A stretch of 64,000 nucleotides of DNA from Paraburkholderia ginsengisoli NBRC 100965 (lineage in GTDB: Bacteria > Pseudomonadota > Gammaproteobacteria > Burkholderiales > Burkholderiaceae), in assembly GCF_000739735.1 (NCBI RefSeq), contig NZ_BBJF01000006.1, positions 496,001 through 560,000 of the forward strand, in the 5' to 3' direction. Below, piece by piece: positions 1 through 9,508 of the stretch. The first letter of the stretch is position 1. Each line of letters begins with the position of its first letter. The position numbers were made by a program, and so were the translations under genes. Under the pieces are notes generated by a model. The model saw nothing but the letters and a program-made list of their open reading frames with translations, was not told where the DNA came from and ran no database searches.

Positions 1-1986
1 TCGATAGCCGTGGTAGCGCAGATAGAACACGCGCGGGAAGCCGGTCGCGGTGAAGCGCGTTTCGTCCCACAGGCCGTGCTCGCGCTGTTCATGCTGGAGG
101 TAGTCGACGCCGCGCGCGACGGCTTCGTGATTCACCTCACCCGCCGCCATCAGACCCATCAACGCCCAGGCGGTCTGCGACGCCGTGCTCGGCGCGCGCT
201 CGTAGCCGCGATAGTCGAGCTTGTAGCTCTCGCCGCCCTCGCCCCAGCCGCCGTCCGGGTTCTGGATCGACAGCAGCCACTGCGCGGCGCGCCGGATGCG
301 CGGGTCGTCGTGCGGCATGCCGGCGGCGTTCAGCGAACAGAGCGCGGTCCATGTGCCGTAGATGTAGTTCAGGCCCCAGCGCCCATACCAGCTACCGTCC
401 GACTCCTGCTCCTGGAGCATGTACGCGAACGCGCGTTGCGCCGGCTCGCTGCTCTGCGGCAGTTCGCCGAGTTGCGCGAGCATCGACAGGCAGCGGCCCG
501 AGACGTCCGCCGTCGGCGGATCGAGCAACGCGCCGTGATCGGAGAACGGAATGTTGTTCAGGTAGTACTGGGTATTTTCCGGTTCGAACGCACCCCAGCC
601 GCCGTCGCTGCTCTGCATGCCGAGCACCCATTCGCGCGCGCGTGCAATGGCGTCGCGATCGACGGTGGATTGCGTGAGCGCCGCCGAGCGCTGCATCGCC
701 ATCACGACGACCGCCGTATCGTCGACGTCCGGATAGTGCGCGTTGTTGTACTGGAACGCCCAGCCGCCGGGCCGCACATTGGGACGGCGCGAAATCCAGT
801 CCCCGCGCACGTCGAGAATCTGCAGCGGACGCAGCCACGCGAGCCCGCGCTCGGCCGCCTGCTCGGCATGTGCCTCGCCGGTTTCGAGCAACGCGTGCGC
901 GACGAGCGATGTGTCCCAGACCGGCGACAGGCACGGCTGGCAATATGCTTCGTCATCCTTGATAACGAGCAGCTTGTCGATCGACCGACGAGCGATCGCG
1001 CGATTCGGGTGATCGGCCGGATAGCCGAGCACGTCGTACATCATCACCGAGTTGGCCATCGCGGGGAAAATCGCGCCGAGGCCGTCTTCGCCGTTCAGGC
1101 GTTCGTCAACAAAGGCCACGGCCGCGCGCACCGCGCGCTCGCGCGTTGCTTTCGGGAACAGGCCGTCGACCCCGCGCAGCAACGTGTCCACGCCGCGGAA
1201 AAAGCCGAACCAGCCCGCGTGCTGATGCGGCGCCCGGTCGTTCATGCCGGTGTTCACCGGCGCGCCGCGGAACAGCTCGTCGATGCGCACCTTGCGCGGA
1301 TTGCGCGCGAGCGGTCGCTTCGCGTTGAGCACCAGCAGCGGCACGATCACGGTACGCGCCCAGTACGACACCTTCGACAGATGGAACGGGAACCACATCG
1401 GCAGCAGCATGATTTCGACGGGCATCATCGGCACCGCGCGCCACGACACCACGCCGAACAGCGCCAGCAGAATCCGCGTGAAGACGTTGACGTTTTCCGC
1501 GCCGCCGTGCGCGAGAATCGCGTCGCGCGCGCGCACCATGTGCTCGGCATCCGCCGGGTCGCCGATCATCTTCAGCGCGAAATACGCCTTCACGCTGGCG
1601 CTGATGTCGAGTGCGCCGTCGGTGAAGAGCGGCCAGCCGCCGTTGGGCAACTGGATGCGGCGCAGATAGCGCGCGATCTTCTGCTCCAGTTCGAGGTTCG
1701 GCGTTTCGCCGAGGTAATGAACCAGCAATACGTATTCGGCGGGAATGGTCGCGTCGGCTTCGAGTTCGTAGACCCAGTGGCCGTCCGGCTGTTGCGCGGC
1801 GAGAATCGCATCAGTCGCGCGCGTGATCGCAGCGTCGAGAGAGGCGGTCGATACCACCGGCGCGACGGCGTTCGCTTGCGTCTCGACGGCCAGCGCGTGC
1901 TGCCCGTCCGCCGATACGTTGGGCGCCGCGTCGGCAGTTTCGGGTAAGACGTCGTCCAGAGGCTGGGCTTGAGATAAGTCGTTCAT
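1..1986 (-). CDS. shc: Squalene-hopene cyclase, C-terminus cut by window edge
   Basis: Cyclises squalene to hopene/hopanol at the inner membrane, the committed step of hopanoid synthesis. The minus-strand frame is open from ATG at 1984-1986 to base 1 with no stop, so about 660 residues are visible and the C-terminus is missing. It carries the catalytic DVDDTA motif (DxDDTA family signature, in the stretch YPDVDDTAVVV) and several QW-type repeats such as QSSDGGWGAF and QNPDGGWGEG. Its start overlaps the hpnE stop by four bases (ATGA), implying translational coupling in an hpnD-hpnE-shc operon. The N-terminal 35 residues are a low-complexity Ala/Asp extension. The opposite strand also holds a long open frame, which is a codon-bias shadow. 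Confidence 0.95.
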   Translation of the reverse strand, partial: MNDLSQAQPLDDVLPETADAAPNVSADGQHALAVETQANAVAPVVSTASLDAAITRATDAILAAQQPDGHWVYELEADATIPAEYVLLVHYLGETPNLELEQKIARYLRRIQLPNGGWPLFTDGALDISASVKAYFALKMIGDPADAEHMVRARDAILAHGGAENVNVFTRILLALFGVVSWRAVPMMPVEIMLLPMWFPFHLSKVSYWARTVIVPLLVLNAKRPLARNPRKVRIDELFRGAPVNTGMNDRAPHQHAGWFGFFRGVDTLLRGVDGLFPKATRERAVRAAVAFVDERLNGEDGLGAIFPAMANSVMMYDVLGYPADHPNRAIARRSIDKLLVIKDDEAYCQPCLSPVWDTSLVAHALLETGEAHAEQAAERGLAWLRPLQILDVRGDWISRRPNVRPGGWAFQYNNAHYPDVDDTAVVVMAMQRSAALTQSTVDRDAIARAREWVLGMQSSDGGWGAFEPENTQYYLNNIPFSDHGALLDPPTADVSGRCLSMLAQLGELPQSSEPAQRAFAYMLQEQESDGSWYGRWGLNYIYGTWTALCSLNAAGMPHDDPRIRRAAQWLLSIQNPDGGWGEGGESYKLDYRGYERAPSTASQTAWALMGLMAAGEVNHEAVARGVDYLQHEQREHGLWDETRFTATGFPRVFYLRYHGYR

Positions 1987-3251
1987 CGGCGTTCCATCGG
2001 TTCATTCAGCAACGTATCCGCGGCCTTCTGGCCGGAGCGGATCGCGCCTTCAATCGTCGCGGGCAGGCCGGTGGCCGTCCAGTCGCCCGCGAGCATCAGG
2101 TTGTTCCAGCGAGTGCGCGTGCCCGGACGCAGCGTTTCCTGCTCCGGCAGCGCGGCAAACGTCGCGCGTTTTTCCATCACGATCTGCCAGGCCGGCATCG
2201 GCGTGGCAGGAAGATTGGCGGCCTGCGCCACTTCGGCCCAGACGCTGCTCGCGAGCGCTTCATGCGACATGTCGAGCAGACGCTCGGCCGCGTTGACAGT
2301 CACCGACAAACGGCCGTCGAACGCGAACAGCCATTCGGCCGTCGCGTTCAGCAGCCCGGTGAGCGGCGGCATGCCGAACGGCGGCTCGACCGCGAAATGC
2401 ACGTTGACGGTCGCTGCGAAGCGGGTCGGCGCGCGCAGCCCCGGCACGGCGGTCGGCGCGATCTCCGGCGGAAGCGCGAGAATCACCGCCTGGTTCGCGT
2501 CGAGCGCGACGCTTTCGTCGACGAAATTCAGCGCCTGCACGCGGCCGCCGTTGGCCGCGAAAACGACGTCCTGCAGCCGCGAACCCAGCTTGATGGTCGC
2601 GCCGCCATGCTGCAGCAAGCGCAACGCGGGATCGACGAACGCGCTGCCCAGACCGTTGCGCGCGACCAGCGGCCGGCAGGCGAGGCCGCCCGCGAGCAAG
2701 GTCTCACGCACCATCGCGCCGGTCAGCTCCGCCGACGCGTCACGCGGCTCGATGTTCAGCATCGCGTGAAACAGCGGCCTCAGCAGACGATCCCACAGCG
2801 GGCCGTTGCAGCGCATGGTCTGCGCGACGCTGCGCCCCGGTTTCGCGAGCAGCAACGGCACGAGCGAAAGATAGTCGCCGGGACCGGTGTTCGGCACGCG
2901 CGCGTTTGCGTCGAAAATCCACCAGGGCAGCAGTCCTGGCGACATACGCACCGTCCAGCGCGCCCGCGTAGCCAGATCGACGAACGGATACTCGGGTTGC
3001 GCCGGGCCGACCAGTTCGTCGGCGGCGCCGATCGCGCGCAAGTAGTTGAGTGTCGCGGTATTGCCCGACAGCACCACGTGATTGCCGCTGTCGATGGTCG
3101 TGCCAAGCCGGGTGTCGTAGTACGAGCGGCAGCGGCCGCCCGCCTGGGGCTCCGCTTCATGCAGCACGACTTGCGCGCCGCGCCGCTGCAACTGCACTGC
3201 GGCGGCCAGGCCGGCGAGGCCCGCACCGACCACATGTACGAGCTTCGGCAT
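1983..3251 (-). CDS. hpnE: Hydroxysqualene dehydroxylase, FAD-dependent
   Basis: Squalene-associated FAD-dependent amine-oxidase/desaturase family; HpnE reduces hydroxysqualene to squalene in the HpnCDE route. The 422-residue protein opens with a Rossmann FAD motif (VVGAGLAGLAAAVQLQRRG, about residues 6-25) followed by HEAEPQAGGR, and ends with the conserved FAD-contacting LAGDWTATGLPATIEGAI segment. Its length is normal for the family. It lies four bases after hpnD and overlaps shc by four, so the three genes form one leftward operon. The function is inferred from family and gene order. Confidence 0.92.
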   Translation of the reverse strand: MPKLVHVVGAGLAGLAAAVQLQRRGAQVVLHEAEPQAGGRCRSYYDTRLGTTIDSGNHVVLSGNTATLNYLRAIGAADELVGPAQPEYPFVDLATRARWTVRMSPGLLPWWIFDANARVPNTGPGDYLSLVPLLLAKPGRSVAQTMRCNGPLWDRLLRPLFHAMLNIEPRDASAELTGAMVRETLLAGGLACRPLVARNGLGSAFVDPALRLLQHGGATIKLGSRLQDVVFAANGGRVQALNFVDESVALDANQAVILALPPEIAPTAVPGLRAPTRFAATVNVHFAVEPPFGMPPLTGLLNATAEWLFAFDGRLSVTVNAAERLLDMSHEALASSVWAEVAQAANLPATPMPAWQIVMEKRATFAALPEQETLRPGTRTRWNNLMLAGDWTATGLPATIEGAIRSGQKAADTLLNEPMERR

Positions 3252-3255
3252 CAGC

Positions 3256-4104
3256 TCAGAAGAGCGCGTAACGCGCGACGATCCACAGCATGCTCAGCTT
3301 CGGCTTGCTGACCTTCGTGCGCGGAATGTCGAAGCCGCGTTCCAGCGTGCGTTCGAGCAGCACGCGATACACCCCTGACATGATGCGCGGCGCCTTCACA
3401 TGCTGGCGCGGCTCGCAATCCATGATCGCGTCGGACTCGGCGAAGTGCTGTTGCGCGCGCTCGGCGAGCGTCGCGCACACGCGCGGCAGCGACGGATCGT
3501 CGGCGATCTGCGTGGGGTTCGTTACCGCGATACCTTCGCGCGCCAGCAGTTCGTACGGCAGGTAGCAGCGGTTGATACCGGCGTCTTCGTCGATATCGCG
3601 CAGGATGTTGGTCAGTTGCAGCGCGCGGCCCAGGTGGTGCGCCAACAGGCGGCCAGGCTCCTTCCGCATCCCGAATATGCTCACCGACAGCCGGCCCGCC
3701 GCGCTCGCGACCCGGTCGCAATAGAGGTCGAGCGTCGCTTCGTCGGGCGCGCAGATGTCGGCGGCGGCGTCCATCGCCATGCCGTCGATCATCGCGTGGA
3801 AATCTTCGCGTTGCAGCTGAAACGTGTGAATGTGCCGCGTCAGCGCGCGCAACGAGGCGCGCGGCGCGCCCGCATAACACGCGTCGATGTCGGCGCGCCA
3901 GCGTTCGAGCGCGGCGGCGCGTTCAGCGCGCGGCATGTCGCTGTCGGCGATATCGTCGACAGCGCGGCAGAAGGCGTAGACCTGATACATCGCATCGCGC
4001 TGCGCAGCAGGCAGGATGCGCATGGCGAGATAGAACGAGCTGCCGGATGTGGCGGCAGCGGCGTCGATTTCTGTATCGTCCACGACAAGATTGGAAACAG
4101 CCAA
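3256..4104 (-). CDS. hpnD: Presqualene diphosphate synthase
   Basis: Trans-isoprenyl diphosphate (squalene/phytoene) synthase family; condenses two farnesyl diphosphates into presqualene diphosphate. Both Asp-rich motifs are visible: AVDDIADSD early and LRDIDEDAG in the middle. I chose the TTG at 4102-4104 (giving LAVSNLVVDDTE, 282 aa) because GGAG lies six bases upstream and the length then fits the family; the frame stays open further upstream to 4203 but that part is Arg/Pro-rich and looks non-coding. First gene of the hpnD-hpnE-shc operon. No hpnC lies directly upstream. Confidence 0.9.
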   Translation of the reverse strand: MAVSNLVVDDTEIDAAAATSGSSFYLAMRILPAAQRDAMYQVYAFCRAVDDIADSDMPRAERAAALERWRADIDACYAGAPRASLRALTRHIHTFQLQREDFHAMIDGMAMDAAADICAPDEATLDLYCDRVASAAGRLSVSIFGMRKEPGRLLAHHLGRALQLTNILRDIDEDAGINRCYLPYELLAREGIAVTNPTQIADDPSLPRVCATLAERAQQHFAESDAIMDCEPRQHVKAPRIMSGVYRVLLERTLERGFDIPRTKVSKPKLSMLWIVARYALF

Positions 4105-4397
4105 GACGATCTCCGCTGGAGGCGCCCGCTGAAAGGCGTTCAAAGAGGTTTTATGCCTACCCGCTGGGCAGGTAGTCCGCGCGCGCGGACACGCGCGAAA
4201 CACCCGGCTGGGATGCCGGAAACGGCGAAAAGTATATCAACGTTTGCGAGACGCCGCAGTTTCGCGGGTGAATTAGGGACGGGAAGGGCCAGGCGGCTGC
4301 GCGGTGAAGCGGGGCGGGGCGTTCGTCATCGGCGCGTACGGCCGGCCGTGCTGTGATTAAACGTCGTGTTGCGGCGAAAAAACGCCGCCGAGCGCCG

Positions 4398-5336
4398 TCA
4401 GCCAAACGCGACCGCGCGGTTGCGCCCCTGCCGCTTTGCGCTGTACAGCGCCGCATCGGCCTCGTTGATCAGCACGTCGTACGCCGGCACGCCCGGGCGC
4501 GCCGACGCGCCGCCGACGCTCGCCGTCACCGGCACCTCCGTGCCCAGCACTTCGATGGGCGTGTCGGCGATCACGCAGCGGATCTTGTCCGCGACGCTCA
4601 TCGCATCGGCGAGCGGCGTGCACGGCAGCAGCAACGCGAACTCCTCACCGCCGAAACGCCCGAAAGTGTCTTGCGCCCGCACCACCTCCGCGACGCGCTG
4701 CGCCATCACGCGCAGCACGGTATCGCCGACGCCGTGGCCGAACTGATCGTTGATCTTCTTGAAGTGGTCGAGATCGAACAGCAGCATCGACATGTCGCCG
4801 CCATAACGCTGCCAGCGCGTGAATTCATCACGCAGACGCGCTTCGAAAAAGCGTCGGTTCGCGATGCCCGTCAGACCGTCGCGGTCCGCGTATTCCTGGA
4901 GCTTCGCGACGGCCTCTTCGCGTTCGCGCTGCACGATGCTCACGTGCGTGACATCGGAGATCGTCACGCACACGGCGACCACTTCGCGCTCGCGCGTGAG
5001 CGGCATGAACGTGCAGTCCTGCTGCATGAAATCGACACCGCCGGTGATCGGCCGGTCATGATCGAATTTGAACAGATACGGCCGCTGCTCCCACGAGCTG
5101 AACGCAAAACTGCCGAGCTGAAACACGCTTTCGATCTTGCGCGACAACCACACGCGCGGCAGTTCGGGGAAGTGCACGAACAGCGATTTTCCGACCACCT
5201 GTTCCGGCGACAACCCGCTGTGGTCCTGCATGAAGCGGTTCCACATGAGCACGTTCATCTCGCGGTCGAGCACGAAGATGCCGAAGCCGACGCGCTCGAC
5301 CACCAGGTCGCTCAGCGAATTCACGGGTGCGTTCAT
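4398..5336 (-). CDS. PAS-GGDEF diguanylate cyclase
   Basis: Makes cyclic di-GMP from two GTP. The 312-residue protein has an N-terminal PAS fold (about 10-130, including VLDREMNVLMWN), a short coiled linker (135-150) and a GGDEF domain (150-312). The active-site loop is GGEEF (229-233), and an RxxD inhibitory site (R220-A-Q-D223) stands five residues before it, so product inhibition is expected. No membrane segment is seen, so it is cytoplasmic. Its ATG overlaps the stop of the CheC-like gene by four bases, making it the last gene of a coupled receiver-CheC-GGDEF operon and a likely output module. Confidence 0.93.
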   Translation of the reverse strand: MNAPVNSLSDLVVERVGFGIFVLDREMNVLMWNRFMQDHSGLSPEQVVGKSLFVHFPELPRVWLSRKIESVFQLGSFAFSSWEQRPYLFKFDHDRPITGGVDFMQQDCTFMPLTREREVVAVCVTISDVTHVSIVQREREEAVAKLQEYADRDGLTGIANRRFFEARLRDEFTRWQRYGGDMSMLLFDLDHFKKINDQFGHGVGDTVLRVMAQRVAEVVRAQDTFGRFGGEEFALLLPCTPLADAMSVADKIRCVIADTPIEVLGTEVPVTASVGGASARPGVPAYDVLINEADAALYSAKRQGRNRAVAFG

Positions 5337-5956
5337 AGGCTGGACAACAGCGCGTCGAGCGCTCCGTTCATGTGGCGAATCGATTCCTCGGCCATCAGCA
5401 TCACGAGATGCGCACGAAAGCTATGATCTTCGAGCGCGAAGTTCACTTCGACCAGCAACGCGACCTGCCATTGCAGCACGCCGGGTTGAAAGACCTCGTC
5501 GAGCGTCAGCGCTTCGCCGAGCATACCCGGTGCGGAAAACACCGGCGTGCGGCCGAGCTGGTCGAGAATCGACGACACGCAGGCGCCCGTCAGCACGTTC
5601 GCGACGTCGAACACCAGCTCTTTCTGACTCACCGCTTCGTAGCTCGAGCGCGCATACGGATCGCTGACGAGCGAGCACAACTGCGCGATGCAATCGCTGC
5701 GGCAGATCACCAGCGCCTCGCCCTTGATGTCGGAGCGAAACCCCTGGCGCACCGCGCTCACCGTGTCCTCGATCCCGGTCATCTCTCGCAACGCGTGCGC
5801 CGCGTCGCTCAACGCCACCATCCGCACGCGCGGCACGGATAGTTCGATGAACGAATCGAGCAGCCGCGCAAGCCGCGTCGCGGCCTGGCCCATCGCCAGA
5901 TTGGCGACCTCCTGCAGCGCGTCGCGCTGGTCTTCGGTGAGGATTGGCTCAGACAT
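5333..5956 (-). CDS. CheC-like phosphatase
   Basis: CheC/CheX/FliY-superfamily phosphatase of 207 residues, expected to remove phosphate from a CheY-type receiver. Two copies of the ExxNxxxG helix are visible: E16-N19-G23 (QEVANLAMG) and a second with Asp for Glu, D117-N120-G124 (FDVANVLTG). Two such helices are the CheC pattern, against one in CheX. It overlaps the receiver gene upstream by eight bases and the GGDEF gene downstream by four. The likely substrate is the neighbouring receiver (5949-6317); that is inference from context. Confidence 0.85.
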   Translation of the reverse strand: MSEPILTEDQRDALQEVANLAMGQAATRLARLLDSFIELSVPRVRMVALSDAAHALREMTGIEDTVSAVRQGFRSDIKGEALVICRSDCIAQLCSLVSDPYARSSYEAVSQKELVFDVANVLTGACVSSILDQLGRTPVFSAPGMLGEALTLDEVFQPGVLQWQVALLVEVNFALEDHSFRAHLVMLMAEESIRHMNGALDALLSSL

Positions 5957-6317
5957 ACAACCCGTACTCCTTGAGGATGGGCAGTACCGCCTCGGGCGTC
6001 ACGGGCTTGGCGATGAACGCGGCCGCGCCGAGTGCGCGCACGCGTGCCTGGGCCATCGGTTGAACATCGGCGGAGACGACGATCACGAAAGTGTTCAGAT
6101 CCTCGTGCTGCAATGCTTCCAGCACCTGATAGCCGGTCATGTCCGGCATCGTCAGGTCGAGGAACATCACCGACGCCTTGCCTTCGCGATACAGACCGAG
6201 CGCTTCGCGGCCGTTCGATGCGTACGACACGTCGACCTTCCAATCCGGCGGCAATGCCTTGGTGAGCACCTTGCGGGCAAGCAGCGAATCGTCGGCGATC
6301 ACAATGGGCAAAGACAT
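5949..6317 (-). CDS. Single-domain response regulator (CheY-like)
   Basis: A 122-residue stand-alone receiver. Acidic pocket D9-D10 (IADDSLLARK), phosphoacceptor D54 (FLDLTMPDMTG), conserved Ser about 82 (VVSAD) and Lys 104 (FIAKPVTPE) are all present, so it should be phosphorylatable. First gene of the overlapping receiver-CheC-GGDEF operon. The hybrid kinase across the 680-bp divergent gap (7001-9292) is a candidate phosphodonor, but a separate CheA-like kinase at 33534 could also serve. Confidence 0.92.
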   Translation of the reverse strand: MSLPIVIADDSLLARKVLTKALPPDWKVDVSYASNGREALGLYREGKASVMFLDLTMPDMTGYQVLEALQHEDLNTFVIVVSADVQPMAQARVRALGAAAFIAKPVTPEAVLPILKEYGLYV

Positions 6318-7000
6318 GGGCAGGTCGGTAGGCGGAATGAACTCTTACGCATTAACGGCGCATAGAGGGGATTTCTTTAGCGCGAGGTCTGTCGACCGGC
6401 GGCAAAGTGCGACGGCGACTGCTGAAGCGCAACTGACGTGCGAATGGGGAGCGGGCGGGACGCGGCGCGATGGGCGAATCCGGGCCGCCTGCATGAATGC
6501 GAGCGCGCAGCGTGGACGACGGCTATGACCGGCATGTTCGAAGCCTACCCCGTAGATCGATCTGCCCGGCTTAATGGATCGGACAGTCCCATTGCCGCGC
6601 GTGGCTCCGCGAATGCTTCGCCACACGCAGGGTATGCGTGTCCGGCGGCCCTCGCGGCAAATCCGTCCGGACATGGCGGACGGATTCTTATCGTGGCGTG
6701 GATTTTCGAAGTAAAACGGCGCAAAGGCAACTCACCAAAATCGCCTTCGCTAATTAGATATTCCCCTTCAGCACGGTTTACAAAAATGTTTGAATAGATC
6801 CAGTTCAGTTTCTTTTATATTTATACTTTTGGATACGTTTGCGCTTGTCGATTCGTCGCTGTTTGAAAAGACAGACGAATAAGCGGCGCCAGTCGGCCGG
6901 GGTTCTTCCATGTAACGTCTATCGCCGCTCTGTGTCTATGCTTCTCTTGTGAAGCCGAATCCAGCTCGCCTGGCCCGAACGACTTTCGCATTTTCGAAAA
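6318..7000. other. Divergent intergenic region with two hairpins
   Basis: 683 bp without a convincing gene between the receiver operon (leftward) and the hybrid kinase (rightward). It holds two adjacent inverted repeats: ACACGCA-GGG-TATGCGTGT (about 6623-6640) and a perfect 10-bp stem AATCCGTCCG / CGGACGGATT with a 7-base loop (6660-6686). The stretch 6730-6850 is clearly A+T-rich against the rest of the window and probably holds the promoters. Small frames here have no ribosome-binding site or recognisable product. Confidence 0.5.
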
Positions 7001-9292
7001 ATGACATCAGACCAGTTCGACCCGCCGCGTGCGAGCCGCCCGTCTCGCCATTCCGCGAAGCCGGCGGAGGAGGCGTCGTTCCCCGCCGTACCGGAACAGA
7101 ATTTCCACGTGCGGCGCATCACGCTGATCGCGCTGCTGGTCGCGGCAGTCGTGCTGCCCTGCGTCTATGTCGCGGCGATGGCGCTCAGCGATCTACGCAC
7201 GCGCGAGGCCGACGCCACCGACATGACGCTGCGCACGGTGCGGGTCGCGGAAGAGCACGCGCTGAAAGTGTTCGACATGAACGAGACGCTCGACGCGCGC
7301 ATCATCGATCTGACCGAAGGACTGGACGACGACGGCATCCGCGCGCGCGAAGCCGCGATTCACGAGAAGCTGCGCACAATGGGCGGCGGCTATCCGCAGG
7401 TGGCCGCCGTTTCGATCTTCGGGAGTGAGGGGGCGCTGCTCGCCAGCAGCCGCTTTTATCCATCGCCGACGCTGTCGATCGGCACGCGCGACGACTTTGT
7501 CGGCATTCGCGACGGCAACGCGCTCGAACATGTGTCGAAGGTGATGACGGGGCACGTGGCCGGCGAGCAGGTGTTCAACATGGGCGTTGAGCGTCGCGCC
7601 GCCAACGGCTCGTTCGCCGGCGTGGTGTCGGTCGCGTTGCGGCCGAGTTACTTCGATGCGTTCTACCGCGAATTGCTCGGCGGCAACAACAGCACGCCGA
7701 TGATCATGAGCCTCGTCCGCACGGACGGCGCGGTCCTCGCGCACTTTCCGCGCACCCCGCGCGAGGCCGCGGCGATGGCGTCCAATTCGCCTTTCGCCGA
7801 AGCCGTCGCGCAAGGGCGGCGGGCCGGCGTCGTACGCATGCGTTCGAACGTCGACGGCGACAATCTGATTCTCGCGTTCCGCCATGTCGGCTCGTATCCG
7901 GTGTACGTGCTGTGCGGCTACCGCACGTCGGCGATCTGGGCCGCGTGGTACCGGCACCTGAGCGTGCTGATCCTGTCGATGTTCACCCCGTCGATCGCGC
8001 TATGGTGCGTGATCTGGCTGTCCCTGCGACGCCTCGCGGCGGAACAGGAAGCGTGGCAGCGCTGGCAGGCCGAAGCGTCGATGCGCCGCTCGATCGAATC
8101 CGCGTATCGCCAGTCGCGCAAGATGGAGGCGCTCGGCACGCTGGTCGGCAGCGTCGCGCACGACTTCAACAACCTGCTGATGATCCTCTCGTCCAACGTG
8201 CAGATCGTGCGACGGCGCGGCGTGGCCGGGCTCGACCGCGAACTGTCCGCGATGGAGCGCGCGCTCAAGAGTGGCCAATCGCTGACCCGGCAACTGCTCG
8301 GCGTCGCGCGCAAGCAGCCGTTGCGCACCGAGACGCTGTCGCTGGAACAGTGGCTGCCGACCTGCCGCGAGTTGCTGCGCGCGTCGCTCGGCGCGAAGGT
8401 TTCGCTCGTGATCGATCCGGGCGTCGAGACCTGGCCGACGCGTGTCGACGTGGCGGAGCTCGAACTCGCGCTGATCAACGTCGCGGTGAACGCGCGCGAC
8501 GCCATGCCCAACGGCGGGCGCTTCACCGTGCGGGCGACCAACATCGTGTTCCGTCACGAGGACGGCTTTCCGCTGACCGGCGATTTCGTGCAGCTGTCGC
8601 TCGAAGACACCGGCGTCGGCATGGCGCCCGACGTGCTCGCGCGCGCCTTCGAACCGCTGTTCACGACCAAGCCGAAAGGCATGGGCACCGGGCTCGGCTT
8701 GCCGCAGGTGTTTGCGTTCTGCGAGAGCTCGGGCGGCCTCGCGGCGATCGACAGCGCGGTCGGCGCGGGCACGTCGGTGCGGCTCTATCTGCCGCGCGCC
8801 GCGGACGAACCCGAGGCCGCCGGGCCCGCCGAAGCTGCCGCCGAGCAGAGCGTCGCACCGCAGGGGCTGCGCATCCTGCTGGTCGAGGACAACGAGGAAG
8901 TGGCCGCCGGCACCGAAGCGCTGTTGCAGATGATGGGCCACCAGGTCACGTGCGTCTTCAATGCCGACACGGCGCAGCGTCTGTTCGACGACGCACACGC
9001 GCGGCGGGCCCGCACCGGCGAGCCGCTGCCCTTCGATCTCGTGCTGTCGGACATTCACATGCCCGGCAAGATGAACGGCATCGATCTGGCCGAGGCGGTG
9101 CTGGCTTTCGACACCAAGCTGCCGGTAATTCTCGTCACGGGGTACGCGGAAGAACTCGACCGGGCGCGGCGCGTCGACGTGCGGGTGCTGTCGAAACCAT
9201 TCGATATCGGCTTGCTGGAAAAGCTGCTCGAAACGATTCAGCGGAATCTGGCGCAAACGGGCGCCGATCCGCAGGCGCATCCGGCGAAGTAG
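7001..9292 (+). CDS. Hybrid sensor histidine kinase with receiver
   Basis: Membrane hybrid kinase of 763 residues. Order: short cytoplasmic tail, TM1 (about 40-62), periplasmic dCache-like sensor (63-318), TM2 (319-341), DHp helix with H387 (SVAHDFNNLL), ATPase domain with N-box (NVAVNARDAMPNGG), DTGVGM and GTGLGL, an Ala/Glu/Pro linker, and a C-terminal receiver with D684 (VLSDIHMPG). The HDFNN box is typical of the NtrB-like hybrid group. No output regulator adjoins it, so phosphate may pass to the stand-alone receiver at 5949-6317. The ATG at 7001 lacks a clear ribosome-binding site. Confidence 0.92.
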   Translation: MTSDQFDPPRASRPSRHSAKPAEEASFPAVPEQNFHVRRITLIALLVAAVVLPCVYVAAMALSDLRTREADATDMTLRTVRVAEEHALKVFDMNETLDARIIDLTEGLDDDGIRAREAAIHEKLRTMGGGYPQVAAVSIFGSEGALLASSRFYPSPTLSIGTRDDFVGIRDGNALEHVSKVMTGHVAGEQVFNMGVERRAANGSFAGVVSVALRPSYFDAFYRELLGGNNSTPMIMSLVRTDGAVLAHFPRTPREAAAMASNSPFAEAVAQGRRAGVVRMRSNVDGDNLILAFRHVGSYPVYVLCGYRTSAIWAAWYRHLSVLILSMFTPSIALWCVIWLSLRRLAAEQEAWQRWQAEASMRRSIESAYRQSRKMEALGTLVGSVAHDFNNLLMILSSNVQIVRRRGVAGLDRELSAMERALKSGQSLTRQLLGVARKQPLRTETLSLEQWLPTCRELLRASLGAKVSLVIDPGVETWPTRVDVAELELALINVAVNARDAMPNGGRFTVRATNIVFRHEDGFPLTGDFVQLSLEDTGVGMAPDVLARAFEPLFTTKPKGMGTGLGLPQVFAFCESSGGLAAIDSAVGAGTSVRLYLPRAADEPEAAGPAEAAAEQSVAPQGLRILLVEDNEEVAAGTEALLQMMGHQVTCVFNADTAQRLFDDAHARRARTGEPLPFDLVLSDIHMPGKMNGIDLAEAVLAFDTKLPVILVTGYAEELDRARRVDVRVLSKPFDIGLLEKLLETIQRNLAQTGADPQAHPAK

Positions 9293-9332
9293 GAATGGTG
9301 GGGCGGGTTGAGCGCCCTTTACCAGCGGTTGT

Positions 9333-9366
9333 AAAAAGCACGGCAGCGGTACGCCGCGCTTTTTTA
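9333..9366 (+). terminator. Rho-independent terminator after the hybrid kinase
   Basis: Stem AAAAAGC(A)CGGC / GCCG(C)GCTTTTTT with one mismatch, an 8-base loop and a T-run, 40 bp after the kinase stop. Typical intrinsic terminator. Confidence 0.7.
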
Positions 9367-9508
9367 TCGGACCGATCCCGCGCGGACAGGCGCCGGGCCG
9401 CGCGCCGGGCTCGGCGCGCGGCCCGGCATGATCGTTGCGGCTCCGACGAGGAGGAGGGCGGGGCGTTGCAGCGCCGCCCGTTCCACCCAAATACGTCGGG
9501 AGACAGCC

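Noticed and set aside
10..1947. 645-codon open frame on the plus strand over shc
   Set aside because: Arg/Ala/His-rich translation without domains, opposite to a clear squalene-hopene cyclase; a shadow caused by G/C-rich third positions.
5930..5950. GGTGAGGATTGGCTC as a further satellite iteron
   Set aside because: Lies in coding sequence at the start of the CheC-like gene and lacks the TTCGGGAG half.
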